A DNA stretch of 64,000 bases from Meloidogyne chitwoodi (Eukaryota; Nematoda; Chromadorea; Rhabditida; Meloidogynidae). The DNA is taken from the NCBI GenBank assembly GCA_015183035.1, contig JACZZP010000006.1, positions 310,001 through 374,000 on the forward strand, in the 5' to 3' direction. Shown here piece by piece: positions 11,801 to 22,064 of this stretch. Both the position numbers and the translations under genes were made by a program. How positions within the stretch are numbered: position 1 is the first letter of the stretch; each line of letters opens with the position of its first letter. The notes under the pieces are model-generated. The model ran no database searches. It worked only from the letters and a program-made list of their open reading frames with translations, and was not told the origin of the DNA.

Positions 11801-13426
11801 AATTTAAATTAAATTTGTTTATTCAATTTACCTAACGCAATATTTACCTTAATTGAGTTATTTTAATTTTTTATTTAATTAATTAAAGCGAAAAATTTTT
11901 TTTTTTTAAATGAAATATTTTAAATATCTTGTTGGCTTAATTAAACATTAAAAATTAAAAAAAAATTAAAAAAAATTATTTGCCTATTTAAATAATTTTT
12001 TTAAATGGTTGAATATATTAAAATAAATTTAATTTAAGCTAAATAAATAATATTAAATTAAAAAAAAAATTTTTTTTTTTAAATTTAATATTAAATATTG
12101 AAATATGCATTTACCTGTTTTAATATTAATTTATCTATCATTCTTTTAGCTTACTAGACGGAATTTGATTTTTTTAAATTATTAATAATGATCATAAATT
12201 GCGTTTAATTATTGAATTATTAATTTATTAAATTTTGTAAATTTTAAAATATTTTTAAATTAACTAAAAAAACAGGAAACATATTTAAATAAATTAAAAA
12301 CCAAGCAATAAGCAGAAAAATTAAAATTAAAAAATTAGAAAATTTAATATTTTGTCAGAAAAATATTTTTTTTAAATTAATTATCAGTTTTACCAATTAA
12401 AATTAAAAATAAATTTCTTACTCTTGCCCCTTTACAAGTCCATGGTTCTTCAAAAAGTGACCATAATTTTGGTTTTATTTTTTGCCAAAAATTAAATTTT
12501 TTGTTTTCTTCCCAACCAAATTTTTTGGCAATATCTTCTTTTGTTGGGCGAATATCTTTATCAATTTCCATATTTTCTATTAAAGCTAAAGTCTCTTGGG
12601 TTTCTCTAAAAATATTTTATTTTTAATTTTTAAAGGTAAAAAATAAATAATAATTTTTTTTTTTAAATGCCTGTATTTTGTGTAAGTCATCCAACAACAA
12701 GGCTCAACCTGATTTGAATCTAACCCCCAAAATTCGAGTTCCTCTTCAAATAGAGGACCGCAAACATCTGTTGGATAGTGTAGTTTTCCTTTGAAAAGGG
12801 AAATTTTGTTTCCAAAAAAATTTTTGAAATTTTTTTGACATTTTTTTTAAATTTTTTTAAATTTTTTTTATTTTTTTTAAATTTTTTTGAAATTTTTTTA
12901 AATTTTTTGAAATTTTTTTAAATTTTTTTTAAATTTTTTTGAAATTTTTTTAAATTTTTTGAAATTTTTTTTAAATTTTTTTTTGAATATTTTTTGAAAG
13001 TTCATAAATAAATAAATTAATTAAAAAAATAACCAGTTCTATAATAATTAATAATCATTGCAAAAGTGCCAGGATGTCTATCAAAAAAATATTCGTTCCT
13101 CAAAGAGTCATAATTAGATAAATTAGGAGTTAATCGAGAGAGACGAGTTGCTGGGATTTTCTTTAGAACCTTTTTTAAAATTAATTAAATTAATTTTATT
13201 TAATTAAATAAACTAACATGACTATAAGTTTCGTGTCTAATACCTCCAACATTTAAAATTATTATTTTATTTTCTACTCCAGAAAAATATGAAGGAGAAG
13301 AAATTGAATTAATTGGTTCTATAGGCTTTAAATTAAATTTAAAAAAAAATTATTTTTTTTTAAATTTACCGCATTTAAATATTGAATATTACAAGATGAA
13401 GATAACAATTCTGTTGGCCTTTGCAT
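5870..13426 (-). CDS. Shaw/Kv3-type voltage-gated potassium channel (12 exons)
   Basis: Frame-consistent exons: 13426-13370, 13325-13218, 13169-13034, 12788-12671, 12605-12422, 8791-8610, 8236-7927, 7670-7612, 7563-7441, 7382-7321, 6790-6542 and 6087-5870, giving 601 residues. Exons 1-5 encode the T1 tetramerisation domain ([39 protein letters not shown]). Exon 6 gives S1 and exon 7 gives S2-S4, with [16 protein letters not shown] as the voltage sensor. Exons 8-10 give S5, the pore (selectivity motif TIGYGD, residues 415-420) and S6 ([14 protein letters not shown]). Drosophila Shaw and C. elegans EGL-36/SHW are the family relatives; such channels repolarise excitable cells. The arginine of the usual TRHSSG in S4 is replaced by Gln. 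Two introns use GC donors. The 3.6-kb intron between exons 5 and 6 holds a separate esterase gene. Other introns hold foldback elements. Confidence 0.88.
6118..6465. repeat. Foldback element in Shaw channel intron
   Basis: Arms beginning TACCCCCTTTTTTC and ending GAAAAAAGGGGGGTA enclose a second inverted pair, ATGATAGCTCATTCGAAAGA and TCTTTCGAATGAGCTATCAT. The interior carries AGCAGCCGCGGTAATCAC, the core shared with the elements at 8360, 22946 and 57280. No clear target duplication was seen. Confidence 0.75.
6847..7031. repeat. Short palindromic element in Shaw channel intron
   Basis: Inverted arms CCAGTTTACC ... GGTAAACTGG extend through GGCCGGTTTACCGCAGGG and its near-complement. The centre, near 6925-6953, is a 29-bp near-perfect palindrome built on TTCGACTCAGCTCG. 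The same GAGCTGAGTCGA block occurs in the larger foldback elements. Confidence 0.75.
8360..8560. repeat. Single arm of the foldback family in Shaw channel intron
   Basis: Contains CATATCATTCGATTCCTCT, CGAGCTGAG, a TAGGGGGGACCAAGCTCT block and GTGATTACCGCGGCTGCAC in the same order as one arm of the 57.3-58.3 kb palindrome, but without the opposite arm. It is read as a truncated or solo copy. Confidence 0.7.
9111..11616 (-). CDS. Secreted type-B carboxylesterase nested in a channel intron
   Basis: Eight exons (11616-11430, 11317-11144, 10940-10572, 10532-10273, 10139-10016, 9965-9825, 9589-9467, 9421-9111) join in frame to 562 residues. Residues 1-22 are a signal peptide ([17 protein letters not shown]). 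The alpha/beta-hydrolase core shows [10 protein letters not shown], the oxyanion segment [10 protein letters not shown], the nucleophile elbow GGQSSGG (Ser242), the acid in GYTNDEMG (Glu377) and the base in GACHGSD (His469). The family hydrolyses esters; the substrate cannot be told. The elbow reads GQSSG rather than the GESAG of acetylcholinesterases, so I do not call it AChE. Start and stop lie wholly inside the 3.6-kb intron between T1 and S1 of the Shaw channel, on the same strand. Confidence 0.88.
10160..10245. repeat. 20-bp tandem repeat in esterase intron
   Basis: About four direct copies of TTCTGATTTTTAAACTCAAA in the intron between the fourth and fifth esterase exons. Confidence 0.85.
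10980..11112. repeat. GACATTTTGTCC tandem repeat in esterase intron
   Basis: Five to six degenerate copies of a 26-30 bp unit, TGACATTTTGTCCAATTTC plus CCTTAG or TCTTAGT, in the second esterase intron. Each unit contains the imperfect palindrome GACATTTTGTC. Confidence 0.85.
12835..12985. repeat. AAATTTTTTT simple-sequence array in channel intron
   Basis: Alternating AAATTTTTTT and GAAATTTTTTT units, about 10-13 bp each, between exons 3 and 4 of the Shaw channel. Confidence 0.8.
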
Positions 13427-14865
13427 TTTTTATTTTATTTTATTTTTTAATTTTGTGATTATTATTGGTCAGGAAGATTTTTAAAAATAAAATTTCCTTT
13501 TGGACAAAATGGTCAAATTTAAAAATGGTCAAATTTAAAAATGGTCAAATTTAAAAATGGTCAATAGAACAAAAGAATGGAGAAAAACCTTTTTTAATAA
13601 TAATTTTTTTTTTTTAATTTTTGGGTTATAAAATGTAAAAATTATAAAAAAAATATGTTAATTTTAAGTTAGAATTGGCGTATAATATATTTAGATTAAG
13701 TAGTATTTTTATTTATTTTATAAGGAGAAATGGAAGAATTTTTTTGATTTTTTATAAATTAAAAAAGAAAAGAGTTTTAACCATTAAATTGAGTAGTTTT
13801 ACTAAATTTGAGGAAAATTAAAATATTTTTTTTAGTTTTTTATTGCTTGATTATGTTAAGAAGAGAAATAAAAATATTCCTAAGAGACTTGTTTTGGTAA
13901 TTTATTTTTTTTTAATTTATCTTTTTAATTTTTCTTGAGCATGTAATTATTTATATATTAATTTAAATTAATAATTTAATATTATTTAAATATTTTTTAA
14001 ATTTTATAAAAATACATATTCTCTTTAATTAAAAATATTTTCCTTTTTTAATTAAAAAAAGTTTTAGGGCCACCCGCCTCATCGTACCACAAACAGACTT
14101 TAAAATTTCTTTTAGTATCAGCAAGGTTCAATAATCACTCTCTCCTCCAGCCTCCTTATAATTCACACTTTCCTCCATTTACCTCCACCGCACGAAACAT
14201 TTTCCTCATTTTTTTTATTATTTTTGTAGTTAGCGGACCCCTCGGGGTTTTTATGGTAGTTGTTGGTGCTCTTCCTCACGGAAGGATTGTTAGACGGGAA
14301 TTTATTCCACGAGTGGAAACACTTTTCTCTCGCTTTTTTTTTGCTGTCTGGATTACCGAAGTAGAAGATTTTTTTTAATGCCGAAGCACTTATTATTTTT
14401 GTTGTGTGGAGGGGAAGGGAGGGAGATGAAGAATTGGACTCTTTGCCCTTTTTATGTCCCGTGCGGGTGTGAATATAGAGAGTGATATTGGGGCTGTTCC
14501 ACACTAACAACCCAGCACAATGAAAGAGAAATTTTTCTTTTTCTCTGCTCACTGCACTTCCTTGTCTGACACTAGTCTGGCGCAGTTCTCAGCAACGAAT
14601 CTCAGCCCCACAGAGTCTGAGGCAGACTTTTCTCTTTATATTTATGCAGCATTTTTAAAGAACAAATTTTAGATGAGGTGTAAAACAGACTAAGAGAAAA
14701 ACAAAAATATAGACACAAGGAAAATAACAAAATGCCAAAAAAAATTTTTTGAGTAAGGATCATTCGAGTCTCAATTTTGTAAAAATAAAAAATTGAGGTA
14801 ATAAAAAAATCACCGGTATTTTATTATAATTAAAAAAAGAATTTTAAATTTTTTTAAAAATTTCA
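13427..14865. other. Intergenic region upstream of the Shaw channel
   Basis: Holds four direct copies of a 16-bp unit, AAAATGGTCAAATTTA, at 13508-13562. A markedly GC-richer block lies at 14070-14620. That block has a 129-codon open frame (14552-14163, minus) with no recognisable domain. It may be untranslated leader or promoter of the channel gene; I do not call it a gene. Confidence 0.45.
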
Positions 14866-17800
14866 TTAGTTTTTTGAAGTAATTCTTGTTATTAAAACAT
14901 GCCCTAATATTTGATTTTCTTTTGTTGCAATAATTGTTTCTTGTTTATTTTTTATATCAACTGAACAGGTTAATTCTCCCTTAAATATTAAATTTTTTTA
15001 ATTAATTTTTAATTTACAAGACCTTTGCTTTTTGTAAATGGGAAAGTAAAACACATAGAGAAACACCCTCTGCATCATCTTTACACATTTTTGGAGAAGA
15101 ACATTCTAATTCCTTTTTAAAAATCAGAATTTAATTTAATTTTACAAATCAGAATTTGATTTTTTAAAATTAGAATTATATTTTTAAAAATCAGAATTAT
15201 ATTTTTAAAAACCAGAATTTTAATTTTACAAAAACAGAATTTTAATTTAAAAATCAGAATTTAATTTTTAAAAACCAGAAGTTTTATTTTACAAATCAGA
15301 ATTTAACCTTTAAAAATGAGAATTTAATTTATAAAAATCAGAATTTAATTTTAAATATAAATTAAATTTAAAACCTTTGAAAAACGTAAATATGCCAAGT
15401 GTGACAATGCCCATTCAGATTGCATTTTACCATCACTTACCAACATTCCTAAATATTTAAATATAAAAATTAAATATTTTTATAATTAAAAAAACCTTCA
15501 TTTTCTTGACATTTTTCTTCTTTAATATTTCCCTCAAAATCATCAGTTTTTGAGAGTAGATCCTCAACGCTGCTAAAAACATAAACCTAAAAGAGATAAA
15601 AAATAAATTCTGATTTTCTAAAAATTATATAAAATCTCTATACTTTATTAGTAAAATGCCCACAAAAATCGAACCATATAGTCACTTGTAATTTTAGTTC
15701 ACAAAATTCTATTTGAACGGGTATTGGTAATTCTAAAAATATTTAAATTCAAAAAATTTTTTTTTCAAACCATGCATTGTTCTCCAATGAAAAGTATGGT
15801 GATTATAAGATGTTGTATGTCCATCTTTACATAAAGGATCGAGTAAAGTTCTTTGTTTTGTTAAATTTGAACGAAGCTCTGGAATTTGTACATCTCTAAC
15901 TTTTGGGTCTCTTTCAATATCTTTTTTTAATAAATTTCTAATTTTTTTAAATTTAAAAATAAAACCTAAAAACACTTTATTTAACATATCAAGTAAAGGT
16001 CTAGGCTGTTTTATTCGCTTCTTTAAATATTTCATAAAAACACCGTTCATTTCGCCTTTAACTTCATATGCTCCAATACCCTCACTTGTTGCATAGCCTA
16101 AAGAAAATCAGAATTCTATAAAAAAGAAAACATAATATTCTGAAATTCAGAAAACAGAATTTAATTTTACAAATCAGAATTTTTATTTTACAAATCAGAA
16201 TTTAATTTTACAAATCAGAATTTTTATTTTACAAATCAGAATTTATTTTTAAAAATCAGAATTTAATTTTTAAAAATCAGAATTTAATAATTTATTTTCT
16301 TACCATAGACTGTATTTCTATTAATTCTGATTTCTCCTTGTCTAAATCGTTCAGAATAAGCTACAAAAGCGTCAATATTCGAAGGTAAAAATTTCCGGCA
16401 CATATCCAATAATATTAAATTTAATGCTGGAGAGAAATCACGAAGTTCACTCATCACTAAATCCATACTAAGACAATCCTGAGGTCCATAATTATTTGCA
16501 GGAGCACCAATTGGAAGTAAATAACATTGGCCATTTGCCTCAAAGCCGTGGCCAGCAAAATAAAAAATTGCTAAAAAATAAAAGAAATTTAAAAATCATA
16601 ATTTAATTTAAAAAATCAGAATTTAATTTTAAAAATATTATAGTTTCTGGAAATCGAAATTCTGATATATTATATTAATCCAAGTTTTGTTTGATTTTTA
16701 ATATTCTGGTTTTTGTATTTCTAGTTTATACCTATTTGTTTTTATGCTATTCTGATTTTTATTTTTTTGTTTTTTTCCTTGTGTTTTATTCAATATATTC
16801 TGATTTGTGTTTTCTCAATTAATTTATTCATAAACTCCTATATATTTTAAAAATCCTGAAATTAAAAATAAATAACCATATACTCCCTCTCCTAACAACT
16901 TTTTATAAGCATTAATAATTTGCTTCATTTCCAAAAGGTTTAAATCACCCAACGTAACAGTTTTAAAATTAAGTTGTTGAAGAGAGCTTGCTAATGTTTC
17001 AGCATCACAATGAGGAGTAATTAAATTAGTCATATTTGGGGCATATGAACGATTTGAAATTATTAATGCAACTTTATCTGAAGCAATTAATTCTTCTGGG
17101 ACTAATGCTAAAATAATTAATTTATTAAAAAAATTTATTTTATTATTTTACTTATCATAGGATCATCTTCGTGTAAATTAATATTACTTGTATCATCATT
17201 TCCAAGTGTTTGTTCATTACCTAAGCGTTTGGCCAATTCTTCCATCTTTTGCTTGTAACAATTTTCACAATCTAAAAGTTAAAAAAAAATTTTAATTAAA
17301 AAATTCAATTTTAGATTCTCGAAGATTTAAGACCAGAAAAAAAATTAAAATAAACCTGCAAATGGCACAGCAAAAGAAGTGAGATCAACAATATTAGAAA
17401 TTAATTCAGAATAAAATGTTTTGCCTGGAATTCTATAAAATTCTGACCATTCATTGCCTTCTTCAATTTGATTCCATACTTTACAGCGAAAAACATTTCT
17501 AGCTGTACACGGACATCTTTAATTAAATTTTTAAATATTTTTTAAAATTACAGAAATTTAAGAAAACCTTAAAATAATTAAAGAAGATTGATTTGCTCCT
17601 TCTAACTGTCTATCATCATCTAACCATTGATATCTAGGTGTAGGAAATCCACTAGCTTTGCATTGTAGCCGTAAACGATTATTAATTGATTTGGTATTAT
17701 TTGATGAGTTTGTACAATTTTCTTCCAACAAAACTTCACTTTTATCAACAGAAACAATTATTTGTTCAGATCGTGACCAAATAACTGAACCTATTTAAAA

Positions 17801-18295
17801 AAGAAAATTAAATTTTTAATTTATTTTTTGTCATTATAAAATTTATTTAAAATAAAATACAAAATTTTCGGTGCAAAATCAACTGAGGAATGTCCATTTT
17901 AGGTCCAAAAACTTTGGCAGATGAATGCAATTTTGCTAGAAAACCTTTAAAAAAATTTTAAAATAATAAGTTATTATTTTTAAATTTATAAAAAGAAAAC
18001 CTTTAACATTCTGTCCACGATTTCCAAGCAATCTAAGCAAATATGCACCAGGTTCTGGAAGACGTAAACATTTATCTTTTTCGGCAATACTTGAAAAAAT
18101 AAAAAAATAAATAAAAGAATCTCCTCAACAATTTCTTTATTTTTTTAATTTAAAAAACCTGAGACTGTAAGGACTAATTTTGTCTTGATCACTGAACAAA
18201 TCAACCCATAAATCTTGAGAATCAAGTTGACGAGAAAGCTGGGAGAAAACACCATAAGAAAGTTGAGATAAATTTGTTGATAAATCAAAAGTCAT
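14866..18295 (-). CDS. malt-1: MALT1-type paracaspase
   Basis: Minus-strand gene of roughly a dozen short exons, start ATG at 18295, stop at 14866. The N-terminus (MTFDLSTNLSQLSYGVFSQL, then DLWVDLF and LRLLGNRGQNVKG) has the size and helical character of the MALT1 death domain. Next is an Ig-like segment (LRLQCKASGFPTPRYQWLDD). The caspase-like domain follows: KVALIISNRSYAPNM, then FYFAGHGFE with the catalytic His, LNLILLDMCRKF with the catalytic Cys, and a small-subunit region ending in a second Ig-like segment. GHG and DMCRK match the MALT1 active site. The family cleaves after arginine and works as a signalling scaffold; C. elegans MALT-1 is linked to immune signalling. Introns at 15.1-16.7 kb hold AATCAGAATTT repeats. 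The first codons are duplicated at 21.75 kb. Confidence 0.85.
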
Positions 18296-18505
18296 AGAAA
18301 TTAACAAAGAAATTAATTTAAAAATATATTAAAAAATTTAAAAAAAATTGAAGTTATTTATAAAAAAAAAACAAATCAATTTAATATAATCAATGTTTTT
18401 ATTTAAAATATTTATTTTATTTTTTTAAAATGAGATTTATAAATTTTAATAAAAATATAGTCTAAAATTTGTCAATAAATAATAAGAACTTTTTTAATTC
18501 TCTCT

Positions 18506-19680
18506 TTACATCAATTCAGTAACAGAAACATCACTTTCTGCAGATCCATTCCCATTAGAAAATTTAACAGAATATTTACCAAAATCACCATCTTTAAGTT
18601 CGAAAACAATTAACCGATAATGTCCATTCCCCAAATCCTCGCCAGGACCCAATGGGCGTCCATCTTTGAACCATTGAACATTTGTCGGTTTACCATCAAC
18701 TTCTACGTCCAAAACTAAAGGAGACCCCTAAAAATATTTTTTTTTAAATAAGGAAAAATAGAAAAAATACTTTAGGAAGATTCTGGTCCTTCAAACCACG
18801 TTTAAACGTTGGCGCATTTTCTTCAAAAGTTGCTGAATTGGAAAAATTTTTATTATTAAATAATTTTGTAAAACGCACGAATAACTGTTAGTAGTGCTCC
18901 AGACCGAGCAGTACCCGCTGAGTTGGCTGCTACACACTCATAATAATTTCCATCATCATTTGGGCAAACTGATTGTAAATGAAGGCGTTGTGTGCCACCT
19001 GGTAAGGATTCAATTTTACCATCCTCTGGTCCAAGTTCTTTCTGCTCCTTGTACCTTAAATAATTTTTAAAGTTGAGAGCGTATTTTATAAAAATATTTC
19101 AAACCATTTAACATCAGGTTTTGGCGTTCCAGAAATTTTACATTCAAAAATAGGTTCATTCCCTTCTTTAGCCTGAACAGATTTAAGTTGTTCAACAAAT
19201 TCTGGAATCACTTCCTTTGGAATTTCCGATATTTTTTCTGTCAAAACAACACGAAGAGGAGCTTCTGTTGAAACATTTCCAAATGAATTTGTTGCTGCAG
19301 GCTCTCCCTTTACAGCACATAATTCAGCAGCTCCACCTTCTTTATCATAAAACTCTATAAGTCCTCTAACAAATGTTGATAGAATTGGCTCTTGCTCTTC
19401 AGAAACATCAGTAATTAATGTATAAGCTAAAAGTACAAAAATTAATTTAAAAAAATTTTTAATAAAAAAACAAATACGTCAACTGAGCAAAGAACCTCCA
19501 TTCAACATAAGACTCACTTGTGAATTGTTTTCACCTAAAATTTAATTTTAAAAAATTAAAATTATTAAAATTACCAAAATCTGTATTGATTGTAAATAAG
19601 CGAGACATTAATTTATCCCGGTATGATGTTTTTCCCAGTGATATGCCTTTTCCTTCTTTTATACCTCTGAACATCAACGG
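18506..19680 (-). CDS. Titin-like Ig segment with a gutted first Ig domain; maybe the 3' part of the upstream gene
   Basis: Exons 19680-19575, 19534-19484, 19426 downward, then exons near 19054-18895, 18835-18775 and 18727-18506 stay in frame. The product resembles I-set Ig domains of giant muscle proteins (ECKISGTPKPDVKWYK, DDGNYYECVAANSAGTA, then VQWFKDGRPLGPGEDLG). The first Ig domain is damaged: ELCAVKGEPAA, the first cysteine strand, runs directly into TNSFGNVSTEAPLRVV, the last strand, with the Trp strand and the DxGxYxC motif missing. There is no clear independent promoter or start. A start at 19672 or 19605 is possible, but the exon at 19680 also splices in frame (GT-AG, phase 0) to the Q/P-rich exon upstream. 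It may therefore be the 3' half of a chimera, or a degenerating gene. Confidence 0.55.
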
Positions 19681-19725
19681 CTAAATTTTTTTTTAAATTT
19701 TTCTGATATTAAATTACGATCTAAC

Positions 19726-21280
19726 CAAAAAGGGTGAAGGCTGACGTATAAGAGAATAATTAGCTTCGAAGTTTTGGTTGTGCGGTGGCGGAAAATATTG
19801 AAATAAATCTTGATTATTATTTCTATTCTGTGGTTGAAGCGGTGGTTGTTGATGCAAGTTTTGTTGAGGTAATGGAAATTGATGTTGTTGAACCGGCTGG
19901 TCTGGCACATTGTTACGTTGCGCATTGTTCATCCCTGCCTGAACGTCAAACTGCGCCACCTGTATTAAAACAAAAACGAATGTATTTAAAGAAATTTAAT
20001 CAGCAATCAAAGATTAAAAAGAATTCACCCCGAAATTTTTGCTTCTATTATGGCACTCACAAACTAATAAAGCAAATAAACTTACATTTCCAAAGTTATG
20101 TTGATTGTGAGGTTGTTGATTGTTCAAAGCCTGCATATTCCCATCTAAAAATTAAAATCAGAACAAAGTTAATGAAAAAAATTTCAAAAATTGAATATAG
20201 TGCACTCTAAATCTAATTCTCATATATTAAATTAAACAAAAAATCTAAAACTCGTAACTAAAAGTAATAAACCTCGTCTTAGAATGTATTGAGACAGATT
20301 CTCATTTGCCCGAGTCAAATTCTCATTTGCCCGAGCTAAATCAGCATTTGTCCTAATCAATGCGTCATTCTGGTCACGAAGTGTATTTCTTTCCTGCTCT
20401 ATTTGTTGTATACGTCCATTCAACTGCTGAATCAGTTCGAGCTGAGTAACCATTTGAAATGTATTCTGTAAAATTAAAAAAATTGATTCAAAATCATCAA
20501 AAGCAAAAATAAAAAGCAAATGTGCATGGGATAAAAATAAAAGTTAAAGGCAGCATAGAAAAGCAAATGCGCCAAAAATGTTTTCTTTTAACTCATCTTT
20601 TGTTAAAATCAATAAATGATAAGTATATATTTAAAAGGTCGCTTGGGGTCAGAGTTCGCAAAATGGTCATTTACAGTTTACATAAATAGTATTAGACAAA
20701 ATATCCCAAACAATTTAAATTAAACCTCAACTTCCAATTTGCTCTTTCTGCACAAATCGCCAGGCATTTTCAACGCGATTTTGTAGCAATTCGTAGCATA
20801 ATTATCAATAATGTCCTCACTTTCTTCGCCAAAAACATAATGTAACAATCGATCCTCATAATGATTTTCTACTTCAGAATATGTCAAAAAATGCTATAAA
20901 TGTTTAAATTTTTCCATACAATTTTAAGAAAATAAATTAAAAATATTAAATTTAAAAATAGAACAAACTGGTTTAGAAAGTTTCTCCCATTTAAAGATGG
21001 TCAAAACTTTATTATTATCCTTTTCAGTTTTAATATAAGTTCCAATAAAAAAGATGAAACGTATTGGCTCCGTTAAATATATATATCCAACCCAGAGCCT
21101 TAAAAAAGAATTAAAAAATTTCATTTAAACCTATAAAAACTACTCGTCTTTGGCTTTCTTCAGCTTGTGAGCTTTTAGAGCATCCCATGAGCCAAGACTA
21201 TTACATGAACCTGTGACAAAAACAAATTGATCTTCCAAAACAGGAAAAGGAACAGAAACGGATAAATCAATCTTAGCCAT
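19726..21280 (-). CDS. CBM20-like / coiled-coil / Q-P-rich protein, copy A
   Basis: Exons 21280-21144, 21098-20969, 20893-20726, 20465-20273, 20144-20086 and 19959-19726 give 307 codons, still open at 19726. The first two exons match the starch-binding CBM20 pattern: VSVPFPVLEDQFVFVTG, LGSWDALKAHKLKKA, LWVGYIYLTEPIRFIFFIG and FKWEKLSKP. The third encodes HFLTYSEVENHYED and a cysteine-containing tail. The fourth is a coiled coil with a repeated LARANENLTRANENLS segment. The last two are rich in Gln, Asn and Pro. There is no signal peptide, so the product is probably intracellular. Binding to glycogen or another glucan is inferred from the fold alone. Copy B at 22065-24257 shares exon structure, phases and promoter. 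Copy B's last two exons have no counterpart here; the Ig segment takes their place. Confidence 0.6.
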
Positions 21281-21739
21281 TTTTAATTCCCTTAATATTA
21301 AATTATTAATTTAATTTGAAATTAAATAAGTAAAAAAAGGTGGTTGATTGGGTTTTTCTTAATTTAAACTCTCTTCTAACTGTTCTCAATTGGATAAAAT
21401 TTTAACTTTGGAAAAAGTATCAAAAAATAAAAGTTCAAGACGAAGTAAAATGCCATTTAGAAACGATTTCGCAAAAATCGATACTTTTAGCAAAAGTCCG
21501 ACAAAGCGTGAAGTGTGTTAAATAAAGAGAATTAAAGAAGAAGCTAGAGACGACTCGAATCCATTGGCGCTCGTGCGTTCCCCTTTTAGCAATCTCCCTT
21601 CCTATTTCATTGCGACTTTTTTGTTGCCATAAAATAAAGTAAAAATTATAAATTTCCAGAAACTATAAGATGTTTCCGGAAAACACAACAAAAATAAAAA
21701 TTTTGTGAAAATAATTATTAATTAAATTTCTTTAACATA

Positions 21740-21900
21740 AGGTTTACAATCAAAAGTCATAGAAATTAAAAAAAATTTAATTTTAAACTAATCAAAGCAT
21801 ATATTTATGAAAAAATAACAAATTAATCTAATATACATAATTATAGAGGTATTTAAATATTTATTTTTAAAAAATGAGATTTAATAAGAAAAAAATGAAT
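21740..21900. repeat. Duplicated fragment of the paracaspase 5' end and upstream spacer
   Basis: AATCAAAAGTCATAGAAATT at 21748 is identical to 18284-18303, which spans the paracaspase start codon in reverse complement. Similarity continues patchily through ACAAATTAATCTAATATA and AAAATGAGATTTA, matching the spacer up to about 18435. This marks the edge of a tandem duplication that carried a fragment of the paracaspase first exon along with the CBM20-like gene. Confidence 0.7.
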
Positions 21901-22064
21901 AATCCTTGTTTGATTGTAAAAATAAAAAATAGAGGTTATAATTGAATGAAAATATTTTTTAATTAAATAAATATGCTTAAAACACCAAAACAAAAAATCA
22001 AGTTTTTTAGAATAACTACCTTAATCATATAAAATATTTTATTTAAAATAGATGTTTTATAATA

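Noticed and set aside
14163..14552. 129-codon minus-strand open frame
   Set aside because: No domain, unusual composition and no splice partners. It lies in a GC-richer block upstream of the channel gene, more likely leader or promoter.
21130..21150. Premature stop in CBM20-like copy A after KAKDE
   Set aside because: A GT donor at 21143 removes the stop and restores the frame to LWVGYIY; copy B uses the same position.
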